Shown here piece after piece: positions 1 to 8,734 of a stretch of DNA of 57,632 nucleotides (position 1 is its first letter; each line of letters starts with the position of its first letter). Position numbers and translations under genes: made by a program. The stretch comes from Carboxylicivirga linearis (GTDB lineage Bacteria > Bacteroidota > Bacteroidia > Bacteroidales > Marinilabiliaceae), in assembly GCF_018271995.1 (NCBI RefSeq), contig NZ_JAGUCO010000030.1, positions 1 to 57,632 on the forward strand, in the 5' to 3' direction. A model generated the notes under the pieces. It made no database searches, was not told where the DNA came from, and saw only the letters and a program-made list of their open reading frames with translations.

Positions 1-9
1 TATCGACTT

Positions 10-94
10 GGAGAGATGGCAGAGTGGTCGAATGCGGCGGTCTTGAAAACCGTTGTACCGCGAGGTACCGGGGGTTCGAATCCCTCTCTCTCCG
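10..94 (+). tRNA. tRNA-Ser (anticodon UGA)
   Basis: Class II tRNA cloverleaf. A 7-bp acceptor stem pairs GGAGAGA with TCTCTCC, the anticodon loop reads CTTGAAA (anticodon TGA), a long variable arm follows, and the T-loop is GTTCGAA. CCA is not fully encoded. Its 3' end is the integration target of the adjacent island: the tail from the T-loop onward recurs at 32447-32469. Confidence 0.95.
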
Positions 95-95
95 C
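73..95 (+). repeat. attL: tRNA-Ser 3' tail
   Basis: Shares GGTTCGA and the final CCTCTCTCTCCGC with 32447-32469. Here the copy lies within the intact tRNA, so integration kept the gene functional. The middle three bases differ between copies, so the strand-exchange region is probably the 13-bp identical segment at the 3' end. Confidence 0.75.
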
Positions 96-127
96 AATAT
101 AGCTTGATTATCAAGCGATTACAAAAT

Positions 128-149
128 TTACACGCAATTTTACACGCAT
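128..149 (+). repeat. Left arm-type double repeat
   Basis: Two tandem copies of a TTACACGCA-type 9-mer form a 22-bp sequence that is exactly repeated in the same orientation at 32317-32338, next to the integrase start. This placement at both ends of the island suggests arm-type binding sites for the integrase. That role is inferred. Confidence 0.6.
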
Positions 150-174
150 CACTTTTTTAAGTGATGCTTTTTTT
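146..174 (+). terminator. Rho-independent terminator
   Basis: A perfect 9-bp stem (GCATCACTT / AAGTGATGC) with a TTTT loop is followed by seven T. It would end transcription from the tRNA-Ser gene and partly overlaps the left arm repeat. Confidence 0.8.
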
Positions 175-564
175 GTATTTAAACTTTACTAAACCCTATC
201 AGCAGAATAGGGTAGATACAAAAACTGGATTTTGCGAGACATAAATCAATCCCCTGTAATTTCCTTCAATTCCAAATATTCTGATAGGTTTGATCATATT
301 TAATATTTGCTTTCTTGAAAATAAATATGTTTTTTTATGATTCGTAATTAAACCTAAGTCTGAATTATACAAAATCTGTTTGAGTGGTAGAATGATTAGT
401 GATGATAGGCATATAAGAGTATAGTCCTTGACTTTAGAAACATCGGCTTACTCGTAAATTGTATTGTGAGTGAGACGGCGAAGCATTTCATAAACCTATC
501 TGAAAGCATTTTAACACCAACCATTAAATACCTGAAGTTGATAACTATAACTGGTATTAGTAAG
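175..564. other. Non-coding stretch
   Basis: About 390 bases of AT-rich sequence with no convincing reading frame. I see no further RNA gene or recognisable insertion sequence here. Confidence 0.5.
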
Positions 565-930
565 CTATATCATATAATGCTGCTGCTGGATCACTAATAC
601 CTTACCCACTTCTGAAGATTGAGTATAACCATAGTCATAACAGAAATAATATAGATTACCTCCTTTACTTTTCCATGTATGGGTTAGGTGTTTAAAATCC
701 ATGCCTAGTTTCTTAAGAAACTCTTTACGTACTGTGGCTTTCCCTTCAGGACAGGCTCTGTGCATGGCACTTCTGTTGGCACGAAGCTGCTTATTAACAG
801 ATCGGACATAAGCCTCTATTGAACTGGTCGATTGATTGTGATAAGAACTCTTACATTGTACACAGCAAAACTTTTTATCGCTCCTACCCCTCATCGGTTC
901 ATGGCAATATAAACAGGTTCTTTTTTCCAT
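565..930 (-). CDS. Small zinc-ribbon protein (Bacteroidota family)
   Basis: A 121-residue protein with two N-terminal CxxC pairs (CLYC near residue 6, CVQC near residue 23) forming a short zinc ribbon. The remainder is an alpha/beta tail containing a YFCYDYGY segment. This architecture is widespread in Bacteroidota as an uncharacterised DUF2116-like Zn-ribbon protein. It reads away from the broken recombinase at 1019, with a shared intergenic region of about 90 bp holding TAGACG-type repeats. Zinc binding follows from the cysteines; the cellular role is unknown. Confidence 0.75.
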   Translation of the reverse strand: MEKRTCLYCHEPMRGRSDKKFCCVQCKSSYHNQSTSSIEAYVRSVNKQLRANRSAMHRACPEGKATVRKEFLKKLGMDFKHLTHTWKSKGGNLYYFCYDYGYTQSSEVGKVLVIQQQHYMI

Positions 931-993
931 TGTCGTATTATTAGACGTTTAATTACGTAAGTAGACGATTAATAAACTTTTAAATTACAAATT

Positions 994-1020
994 ATCCTTA
1001 TGTTGGTCAACAATAAGGAT
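994..1020 (+). promoter_or_regulatory. Hairpin over the recombinase start codon
   Basis: A 12-bp stem (ATCCTTATGTTG against CAACAATAAGGAT, one bulged A) with a 2-nt loop ends inside the ATG at 1019. The hairpin would hide the start codon in the mRNA, or it could be a protein-binding palindrome in DNA. Function is inferred. Confidence 0.45.
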
Positions 1021-2456
1021 GAATCAAAAAGCAATCATATATCTGAACCAAAGACGATACAACGATACATCATATTGCGTGCTTTATTTTAAACGTAATG
1101 ATGCCATACTTGAACGTATAACACAAAATAGCTGGATCAGATGGCATCATGAACTTAATGCTTATACCACCTCCATTCAACCCAATACAATTGGTTTACT
1201 AATGGATGTATTTGAAGATCTTGCAGAGATTAATGATTTTTATTTGCATGCCCGCTTGAAAGAAAATACTGATCAAATCTCTATTGGGGACGATTTGTAT
1301 TTTAAAGGCGTGCTGAAAAAAAAGGAAAAATTAGGGTTCTTAAGCATCATACCTGTGAAAGATACCCGAAAGCTTTTAGCCTTACGTTATAAATATAACA
1401 AACGGATTAATCAATGCTTGAAAGACAATCGCTTTACCCAATGGAACGATAACTATAGCACTTATGTAATCGAAGCCAATAAGGAGAGTTTAAACGGATT
1501 TATAAAGACGGTTCTGGATACCGTGACTATAAGGATAAACAGCCAATTAGTTGTGAAAGACTACCAGGTAATGCAATTGCTATTTGAACAGGCTTATGTG
1601 AAAAACAGATACTTTAAAAGTTGTCCTTTGGAATATATACGTTATATGTCGCTCAAAGGATACAGTTTTAATACCATCAATACCTATTACATTATTTATT
1701 AAGGTATTTCAATACTTACCGACAAAACAGCATCTCACAGATTAATGCTTTTAGTTCTAATCAGATTAACGTCTATCACAAGCTGATGATTGGGGATAAG
1801 AACTATTCTAATCAAACCATCAATCAGAGTGTCAGTGCCATTAAGTTGTATTATAATGAATATTTAGGTCAATCAATGGTTCTGGAACAGGTGATCAGGC
1901 CTAAAGTTGGTAAATTGTTGCCCAAAGTGTGGAGAAAGGAAGAGATTGGTCGCATTTTACAAGCTACCGAGAATTTAAAGCACAAAACCATATTGCTCTT
2001 ATCTATGGAAGTGGATTGAGAATTGGGGAAGCCTTAAAGCTTAAGATTAACGATATAGACTCGAAACGAATGCGTTTGCGTATACTGGGAGGTAAGGGCA
2101 AAAAGGATCGTTATACCATATTAGGCGCACATATCCTAGATTTATTAAGGCAATATTACCGAGCCTATCGACCCAAAGACCTCTTATTTGAAGGGCAATT
2201 TGGTGGAGCATATTCCTCAACCAGTGTTAGACACATATTGTACAAAGCAATTGAAAAAAGTGGTGTAACCAAACGTGGTGGTATTCATTCGTTGCGCCAT
2301 AGTTTTGCCACTCACCTGCTGGAATCGGGAACAGATTTACGTTACATCCAGGAACTTCTTGGCCATAGTTCATCGACCACAACAGAGATATACACCTATG
2401 TTAGTAATAAGCAATTACAACAAATAAAAAGTCCATTGGATGCCATTTCTATTTAA
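1019..2456 (+). pseudogene. Frameshifted integron-type tyrosine recombinase
   Basis: The open pieces 1019-1702, about 1700-2019 and about 2000-2456 together make one tyrosine recombinase. The N-terminal part has two similar modules of about 60 residues, then a core-binding domain, then the catalytic domain with GLRIGEAL (Arg I), HSLRHSFATHLL (HxxR), LLGHSS and IYTYVS (Tyr). A one-base loss near 1693 and another near 2000 break the frame. Restoring each gives continuous homology, for example TYYHYLLRYFNTY and IALIYGSGLRIGEA. It lies in the same direction as the cassettes and ends just before the attI-like junction at 2533, so it is the likely ancestral integrase of the array. I do not see the extra segment typical of IntI between the active-site Arg and HxxR. 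Indels could be real decay or sequencing error. Confidence 0.8.
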
Positions 2457-2532
2457 AATATACTTAGTTTAGAGGAATGTAAACCAGTGGATAAAGCGGA
2501 AATATCCGCAATAGACTTAACGTTACAGAATA

Positions 2533-2539
2533 GTTAGGC
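2533..2539 (+). other. attI-like crossover box (GTTAGGC)
   Basis: GTTAGGCA fits the GTTRRRY core and is the reverse complement of the trailing box of cassette 1 (TGCCTAAC at 3889-3896); the match continues as GTTAGGCAC. It marks the junction between the integrase-side DNA and the first cassette. Upstream attI arm sites are not resolved. Confidence 0.75.
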
Positions 2540-2567
2540 ACAATGCTAAAAAACCAGACGAAACGAA

Positions 2568-3878
2568 ATGACTAGAGAAGAAATCGGAGATTATTTAGAA
2601 AAACTTTTTGACAAAAAAGATTTTAAAAGGTCAACGAGAGACACTTATAAAAGATGGCTTTTAAAACTCCATGACTTCTACTCAAATAAAAAAATGTCTG
2701 AATTAACTTTTGAGGACATTGAAAAATATACAAAGCAATTAATTTCTAGAAAACTAGCTTCTCCAGATTCGTTAAAACAATTAATTTTTGCAGTAAATTT
2801 TCTTTACAACACTGAATTAAATAGGAATTTCAAGTTCTACAATGTTAAGATTCCAGAAGCTAAACGAAAGGAGAAAGACTACCTAACTCAAGAAGAAGTT
2901 ATCAGATTAATTGATTTCATTCCCCATAAAAAACAAAAAGCAATTATTACAACAATTTATGCTTGTTTTCTCGAAAGGAAAGAGGTTTTAAATTTAAAAA
3001 TCGAAGATGTAGACTCAGCCAATAAACTTATTTATGTGAAAAGCGACAATGCTGACCCAACAAGAGAATGTATTCTTTCAGATAAACATTTAAAAATTCT
3101 CCGAGACTATTTTAAATCGGTTAACCCAAAACCAAAAGTATATTTATTTGAGGGGCAAACGCCTGGTAATCCGTATTCTGGGACAAGCTTGCTAAACGCT
3201 TTAAAAAAGAATGTAAAAGATTGTGGAATTAATAAACAAATTACACCGACCACACTCCGTAAATCCGCAATAAAACATATGATTGAGCTCGGTGTACCAT
3301 TGCTCACACTTCTAAAAGAACTAAATCTAAATGACTACAAAACTTATGAGATTTATAACGAGTTTTGCTATGAAAACTATAAAATTAACTTTTCGCCTTT
3401 AGACAAAATTGTAGTAAAACCGAAATTGCATGAGTTTGACTTATTGGATATTGAGGAATTAGTTTTAGACATAAAAAATGAGGAACTAAAAGATTACTTA
3501 AAAGAAGCTGTTTCGTGTTTGCGAGTTGGAGCATTGAGAGCTGGTGTAATTTTTATTTGGACTGCAGGAATAAGATTAATACAACAACGAATTATCAAGA
3601 ATTATCCTTTAAAACAAATTAATGAAGAATTGAAAGTCATTTACCCTAAAGCAAAAGAGATAAAAACAATCAATGACTTTTCGTTTGTAAAAGATGACTT
3701 TACAATTCAATTGAGTAATAGGCTTGATATGTATGATAAATTCCAAAAAAATGAATTAATCAATTCTTGTCTTGGGTTAAGAAACAAATGTGGGCATCCA
3801 TCAGAATATAATCCGCACCCCAATAAGGTAAAGGCATTTATAGAGGATATGATAACACTAGTATTTAATGAAAAATAA
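2568..3878 (+). CDS. Degenerate integrase fused to a HEPN RNase-like domain
   Basis: A 436-residue cassette-1 product. Residues 1 to about 285 align by eye with the recombinase at 1019-2456, down to the YLFEGQ and FSPLD segments. The active site is eroded: the first Arg is Glu (FLERKEV), the HxxR His is Thr (PTTLRKS), and the GH histidine is gone (ELNLND); the second Arg and a Tyr remain. Residues about 300-436 form a helical domain ending in LRNKCGHPSEYNP. R405-N-K-C-G-H410 matches the RX4H ribonuclease motif of HEPN toxins. The ATG lies 35 bp after the attI junction. A DNA-binding, recombination-dead sensor controlling an RNase is my inference; it could act in phage defence or cassette maintenance. 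Confidence 0.8.
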   Translation: MTREEIGDYLEKLFDKKDFKRSTRDTYKRWLLKLHDFYSNKKMSELTFEDIEKYTKQLISRKLASPDSLKQLIFAVNFLYNTELNRNFKFYNVKIPEAKRKEKDYLTQEEVIRLIDFIPHKKQKAIITTIYACFLERKEVLNLKIEDVDSANKLIYVKSDNADPTRECILSDKHLKILRDYFKSVNPKPKVYLFEGQTPGNPYSGTSLLNALKKNVKDCGINKQITPTTLRKSAIKHMIELGVPLLTLLKELNLNDYKTYEIYNEFCYENYKINFSPLDKIVVKPKLHEFDLLDIEELVLDIKNEELKDYLKEAVSCLRVGALRAGVIFIWTAGIRLIQQRIIKNYPLKQINEELKVIYPKAKEIKTINDFSFVKDDFTIQLSNRLDMYDKFQKNELINSCLGLRNKCGHPSEYNPHPNKVKAFIEDMITLVFNEK

Positions 3879-3889
3879 TAAAGCACAGT

Positions 3890-4022
3890 GCCTAACAAAT
3901 TGTAAATTGCATTGCGGGGTTGGTGGTGTGCCGTTCGCTGGATTCTCGCAACATCGTTCCGTCCTGCCGGACAGGAACGAGCTCCGAAATCCGCAACGAC
4001 AACTTACAAGTGACCGTTGGGC
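3890..4022 (+). repeat. attC1
   Basis: The R'' box GCCTAAC (3890-3896) and R' box GTTGGGC (4016-4022) flank a 133-bp imperfect palindrome with arms TTGTAAATTGCATTGCGG and CCGCAACGACAACTTACAA. A central CGTCCTGCCGGACAGG hairpin forms the tip. R'' pairs with the attI box and R' with the trailing box of cassette 2. Confidence 0.85.
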
Positions 4023-4049
4023 AGTATTAAAAACAATATAATCCGAATT

Positions 4050-4556
4050 GTGAAAACACTCTTTATAACATTTTTACTAATCATTTTCAATATTGTGGAC
4101 GCTTACTCACAAGACACAATACGAATTAGTACAGAACTTATTAAGGAAACAGCGATTTATGGTGGATATTCCTTTAACACAGGAGACACAGCAAATAAAA
4201 AATCGCACATTATTGAAATTGGAATATGGAAATCAAAATATGTGACTCATATTGAACCTGCTAATTTCAATTACTATATCGGGACTGAATTCCTAATTCA
4301 CGACTCCCAATTAGCAATTGGACCTAAAATAGGTAGTTATGTTGGACTTTGGATGTTTTGCCTGGGAACTGATTTAATTTATTACACAGACTTTAATGAA
4401 AGTGCATTAAGACTTGTGCCCTACGTTGGATTTGGTGGGCATTCATTTAAACTGACATTTAATTTTTATGCCAACTTGACCAATAAAGAATTTATATACA
4501 CGAATCCTTTAAGCATAAATCTAGCTATACAATTGAAGTCACTAAAAAGAAAATAA
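4050..4556 (+). CDS. Secreted small beta-rich protein (cassette 2)
   Basis: A 168-residue protein if read from GTG at 4050; an in-frame TTG at 4017 lies in the attC R' box and is less plausible. It begins with a signal peptide (hydrophobic TLFITFLLIIFNIV, then AYSQ), followed by alternating beta-strand-like segments rich in Gly and Tyr. This resembles a small outer-membrane barrel or surface protein. I recognise no specific family. It fills a single cassette between attC1 and attC2 and has no visible promoter, so it probably depends on read-through. The start codon is uncertain. Confidence 0.65.
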   Translation: MKTLFITFLLIIFNIVDAYSQDTIRISTELIKETAIYGGYSFNTGDTANKKSHIIEIGIWKSKYVTHIEPANFNYYIGTEFLIHDSQLAIGPKIGSYVGLWMFCLGTDLIYYTDFNESALRLVPYVGFGGHSFKLTFNFYANLTNKEFIYTNPLSINLAIQLKSLKRK

Positions 4557-4563
4557 TAACACT

Positions 4564-4701
4564 GCCCAACACGCCGCCATAGCGCATAGCAGGGTTCAGC
4601 TCGTTTTGGGCGTGCAGATTCCCGCTTCGATAGTCTCGTCCTCTCGGACGGACAATCTCAACGCAGAATCTGCTACAGCGCCATGCGGCCAACCGTTGGC
4701 T
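4564..4701 (+). repeat. attC2
   Basis: R'' GCCCAAC (4564-4570) and R' GTTGGCT (4695-4701) bracket 138 bp with arms ACGCCGCCATAGCGCATAGC and CGCCATGCGGCC and a CGTCCTCTCGGACGG tip. R'' is the exact complement of the R' of attC1; R' is the exact complement of the R'' of attC3. Confidence 0.85.
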
Positions 4702-4722
4702 GCAAGCAAAACCCAATACGTA

Positions 4723-5304
4723 ATGAATAAAGTTATTCAAATACTATATAAACCGACTCATGTTTTTAGACAATTAGACGAAATGTTTGAGGAAGACTTA
4801 GATACCGACAGCAATTTGATTGCTTCAGTTTTTGGTTGTTTAGTCGGACTATATTCTGTTGTTTATGAATTTGAAAACCTCAATGAAATTTTAAGCGGTT
4901 GGTGGCTAATTGTTGCTTGCTTAATTGGGATTTTAGTTTCATCAGGACTGTGTGTTCTAATGTATAATTACATATTGACTTACATACTATTCGGATTTGG
5001 AAAACTACTTGGTAGTAAAGGTGTCTTATCTGATACAAAAACTGCAATTGTATATTCCATTATTCCAATAACTTTTGCTGTTTTTATATCATTAATTCTG
5101 AAACTAATACCTGAAACATTTTTAGATATTAAAAGCCAATATTGGATTCTGAGAATCACTTCAAATTTAATCTGGATTTGGACAATGACAATTTTAGCAA
5201 TAGGATTTAAGAATTTGAATAAATATGGAATATTTAAAGCTGTAATTAATGTATTGCCATTACCGATAATTGGACTGATTATTCTAGCGATAAGATATTT
5301 ATAA
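4723..5304 (+). CDS. YIP1-like integral membrane protein (cassette 3)
   Basis: A 193-residue protein starting at ATG 4723, just after the R' box; upstream in-frame codons are attC sequence. An N-terminal ILYKPTHVFRQLDE segment precedes about five hydrophobic helices. This layout matches YIP1-type (PF04893-like) membrane proteins of Bacteroidota, whose role is unclear. It is a one-gene cassette. The family assignment is by pattern only. Confidence 0.7.
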   Translation: MNKVIQILYKPTHVFRQLDEMFEEDLDTDSNLIASVFGCLVGLYSVVYEFENLNEILSGWWLIVACLIGILVSSGLCVLMYNYILTYILFGFGKLLGSKGVLSDTKTAIVYSIIPITFAVFISLILKLIPETFLDIKSQYWILRITSNLIWIWTMTILAIGFKNLNKYGIFKAVINVLPLPIIGLIILAIRYL

Positions 5305-5323
5305 AACAATAAGAAATGCCAGC

Positions 5324-5516
5324 AGCCAACAAACCGCAATAAAGCATATGGAGCCCGACTCATTTAGTGAGGTTTGTGACTACGGCAACCAGCGCCAAAT
5401 CGTTGATTTGGCTTTAAAAATGAAAAGATAAAAACAAATACAACGCTTTGACTCCGCTCAATTTGGAAAGTTAGTAAGGTTAAATCTCCATACGCTTCAT
5501 GCGGCAGCCGTTAGCT
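5324..5516 (+). repeat. attC3
   Basis: R'' AGCCAAC (5324-5330) and R' GTTAGCT (5510-5516), 193 bp. The arms ATAAAGCATATGGAG and CTCCATACGCTTCAT pair. The centre carries a CCAAATCGTTGATTTGG hairpin almost identical to that of attC6. R' is the exact complement of the R'' at 16847, defining cassette 4. Confidence 0.85.
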
Positions 5517-5664
5517 GCAAGTGAAAAGAACGAAACTGCAACATTGAAACCTGATTATAAAATTTGAAAAAACGGATAGAAAATATTAGCTCATTGATTG
5601 AAGGTTGGAGCAAGAAAAAATTAGTTTTTGCCCGCCCGCTTCTGCCCTTCGGGACAGTTGGGGA

Positions 5665-5732
5665 AGCCAACGCACATTGCACACATTTGCAAATCGCACA
5701 AGCCGCCCCACAGACCAAAATTTGCAAAAGAG
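5665..5732 (+). repeat. Left flanking repeat of the defence operon
   Basis: About 68 bp beginning AGCCAACGCACA and ending TTTGCAAAAGAG. It aligns with 16649-16718 in direct orientation through blocks such as CGCACAAGCC/CGCACGAGCC and GACCAAAA. A 15-base AAAAAATTAGTTTTT lies just outside (5615-5629); its reverse complement lies just outside the right copy (16754-16768). It may mark the ends of a mobile unit. Confidence 0.55.
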
Positions 5733-5772
5733 TGCAATTTTTCCTCCCCTCAGAAAACAAGTACATTTAAGA

Positions 5773-8733
5773 ATGAATTATTTACAGTGGAATACAGCTA
5801 TTACTAATCATTTCTTTAATGAAGAAAATGAGGAAAATGAAGTTACATTATATTTCAGTGAGAGAATTATTTTAGAAATAGGTGCTGCGAATTTTGAGGA
5901 ACCTGAAGATGGCTACCTAAAAGACTTTTTTACAGCTCTAAGGATAGGCGTTAATGGAATTAATAATAATGACTATATCCAGAGAATTATAGATTTAGAA
6001 GACCGATTCCTCTCAGGCACAATCGCTATTGCTGGAGTTCCATTTAAATACCCCCCTTATTTAACTTATTTATTAGCTTTTATTCTGCCTTTTACTTCTG
6101 GTGAGGTAGATGATAGTTTTAGCATGAGTAATTTTCATGGTGTTGCTAAAAAGTATTTTGAGGATAAGCATCTAACAATAAACTATGATAGATATATACG
6201 CTTAAATCTTTGGAGAGTGGACTATCTATGGACTAAATTAAGCGACTGGTTAGTAGAAAAAAATGAGTTTAACTTAGGATACATAGAAGAAATAAATGAC
6301 CCTAGCCAAAATAGAAAATATGTAAGTAAATATGAGTATCATATACTATTTCGCAAAGAACAAGAAGAACGTTTATCAAAAGTTTTTGAGAAGGAAAACA
6401 TACTTCCAGATGATGCAATAAGTGAAGAACAGATTAAAAATTTACTTCTTGAAAATAGCTCATACCTTAAGATTACAAAAAAAACGAAAGATAAAATCGA
6501 TACTAACGATTATATCGGAGATAAAATTATTAAAAGAGCCCACAGATTTTATAAAAAATGGACTGGTGCAACTCATATAGTTGATGGAGTAAGAGGTTAT
6601 GCAAGAAAAAAACTTATTCTGTGCTTAGATTTTAATACTTTGAGTCAAAAAATAAAACTAAAGTATCTTCGGGTATATACAAAAGATGCCTTACCTGTAA
6701 ATTCCAATGTTAATAAGCCTAATGGTGAATTAATTAATAATCTTACTCAAGAGATAGAAATATATTCAAACCCTATATTAGATTGTTTTACTGATTTAAA
6801 TAGTAATGTTGAACTAAGAGATGAATCTAACAGAATTAAATATAGTTGGAAGACAAAGGAGTTTTATATTTTTAAAAAAATATCTCACTTAGACTGGGTT
6901 GAAATACCTAAAGTTGAATTTAATGCAGGGAAAAGCTTAATTATCTGCAAAAAGGAATTCTATAAACGAGAATTAGATGGTTGGTTCAATAGCTTTCTTG
7001 GTGCAAAAAAACTACTAGATAATAATGAAATAACTAATTTAGACAATCAATGGCTGGCTCTTTGGATTGATGAAATAACAAAGTCCCCTCACCCTGCAAT
7101 TTTGGAACTACAGATACAACAGGAGGATAAACCCAAGATAAACTTCAACAAAGAATTGTATTTCGGAGGCTCGTTTTTCAAGGATAAACTTCCATATGTT
7201 TGGATTGAAAATACAGAAAATAAAAATCCTATTTATGCAATATTTGAAGATGAAGAAATAAAACTAAATCAGAAGTTTGAAACTGAAATTGATGAAAATG
7301 GTAAAGTAGTCGGATATCCTATTAACTTATACAATTTTACTGATTATCATCTAAAAAAAATAAACCTACCATTTAAATTAAAATGTGGAGAAATTGAATC
7401 TCAAAGATTCTTAACCATAACAGACTTCAAAAAAGTTGAGAATACAATTATAGATTCCATACTACCCAAGCGTAACTCTATCGGACAAATAACGAACAAT
7501 AGCATTGACTATAGTAAAGGTATTGAACACTTTTTTTCAAATGATAAAATTAACTCAATAAAAATCTTTCAAAATATACTGGACAACCAATATTCTGGTT
7601 TTAAAAACAAAACATCCACTTCATATGCTTCTGTAGGAGAACACTATAATCCGCAACATGTAGGAAATATTTTAATTAATTATATTTCTGCAAAGGGGCG
7701 TTTGACAAAAGTTGATTTTGAGCTAATTATCGCAAATTTATTAGTTGCAACAAAAGAGAAAGGTGAAATAAAAAGAATAGCGGATAAGGTTAGATTTCAA
7801 CTTCAGGATACTGGGTTTATTGATTACAATATGAACACTAGTTCATTAATTGTAAACAAACCTCACTTAATCATTAAACCAACAAAAAAAGGAACAACAA
7901 CTATATTAACCGGTGCTAGGGATAATAATTTCATTAAAGAAATAATAGATTATGCAAATTCCAATTCAATAACAATTGATGCCAAAAGTGAATTTGGAGA
8001 GTTATTCCCTCAAGTTATATTTTTAGAATTTCTTGGAAACTCAAACAATTCAATAATTGATTTTACGAATAGATTCAATTTGATTTATAAAAAGTCTGGT
8101 TTATATATGCAGTTTGCTTTATCTTATCATTTCTCTGATATTTCAAAATGGAAAGATTACATAAGTCCAGTTGAAAATTTTTTAGACGATTTTGAGGGAG
8201 GATATATTTTTAATATCGACAAACTACATTACGCCCCAAAGCCAAATAATTTTAATAAGCATTTATCATTGGTCAAGTTTACCGGAATTTCCGGTTATAA
8301 AACAATACATCGTTTATGGTATGAGGGTAATGCCTATGATATATCCAATCAACAATTTGGCATTTTTCTATATTTATACCTTTACAGGTTAGAAAAAGAA
8401 AAGGCATACAAGAGTAAAATTAACGATGAAGGTTGGGTAAATTGCGGACAGGAATTGGAAGAAAAAGAACATGCTGAAAAATGTTCAAATATTCTTGTTT
8501 ATGATGAAAATCATGAATTCTTAGCTGTCCCTTTGTACTGCCGACTTCCTAGGTTTTTTTCCCAAAGCATCTCCCTTTTATCAGGAAGTAGTGCGGAAAT
8601 CAAATACTTAAACCTTGAAAAAGTGAAGTATCAAGGAAAGTATTTAGTATATAAAAATGTTCCTAGCTTATTTGTAAAGAATGTGTTTGTGAATCTAAAA
8701 CAGAAGTTAAATTACACAGAAATAAATATCTGA
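5773..8733 (+). CDS. Large unknown defence protein (Druantia II DruG/DruF-position)
   Basis: A 986-residue protein from ATG 5773; in-frame sequence upstream is the flanking repeat and attC-derived, so I exclude it. No catalytic motif is evident. The N-terminal third is acidic and helical, the middle mixed, and the C-terminal 250 residues rich in aromatic beta segments. Its stop is separated by one base from the start of the giant helicase at 8735, so the two are surely co-translated. In Druantia systems, large uncharacterised proteins partner the DruE helicase, and this one fits that position. Which named subunit it matches needs a profile search. Confidence is high that it is a gene and low on name. 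Confidence 0.8.
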   Translation: MNYLQWNTAITNHFFNEENEENEVTLYFSERIILEIGAANFEEPEDGYLKDFFTALRIGVNGINNNDYIQRIIDLEDRFLSGTIAIAGVPFKYPPYLTYLLAFILPFTSGEVDDSFSMSNFHGVAKKYFEDKHLTINYDRYIRLNLWRVDYLWTKLSDWLVEKNEFNLGYIEEINDPSQNRKYVSKYEYHILFRKEQEERLSKVFEKENILPDDAISEEQIKNLLLENSSYLKITKKTKDKIDTNDYIGDKIIKRAHRFYKKWTGATHIVDGVRGYARKKLILCLDFNTLSQKIKLKYLRVYTKDALPVNSNVNKPNGELINNLTQEIEIYSNPILDCFTDLNSNVELRDESNRIKYSWKTKEFYIFKKISHLDWVEIPKVEFNAGKSLIICKKEFYKRELDGWFNSFLGAKKLLDNNEITNLDNQWLALWIDEITKSPHPAILELQIQQEDKPKINFNKELYFGGSFFKDKLPYVWIENTENKNPIYAIFEDEEIKLNQKFETEIDENGKVVGYPINLYNFTDYHLKKINLPFKLKCGEIESQRFLTITDFKKVENTIIDSILPKRNSIGQITNNSIDYSKGIEHFFSNDKINSIKIFQNILDNQYSGFKNKTSTSYASVGEHYNPQHVGNILINYISAKGRLTKVDFELIIANLLVATKEKGEIKRIADKVRFQLQDTGFIDYNMNTSSLIVNKPHLIIKPTKKGTTTILTGARDNNFIKEIIDYANSNSITIDAKSEFGELFPQVIFLEFLGNSNNSIIDFTNRFNLIYKKSGLYMQFALSYHFSDISKWKDYISPVENFLDDFEGGYIFNIDKLHYAPKPNNFNKHLSLVKFTGISGYKTIHRLWYEGNAYDISNQQFGIFLYLYLYRLEKEKAYKSKINDEGWVNCGQELEEKEHAEKCSNILVYDENHEFLAVPLYCRLPRFFSQSISLLSGSSAEIKYLNLEKVKYQGKYLVYKNVPSLFVKNVFVNLKQKLNYTEINI

Positions 8734-8734
8734 A

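Noticed and set aside
1019-2456. Canonical class-type IntI
   Set aside because: The catalytic domain lacks a visible IntI-specific insert and the gene points toward the cassettes, so I call it integron-type only.
4606-4722. In-frame extension of the YIP1-like protein
   Set aside because: It is attC2 sequence.
5605-5772. In-frame N-terminal extension of the large defence protein
   Set aside because: It reads through the flanking repeat and low-complexity sequence; ATG 5773 gives a normal start after it.
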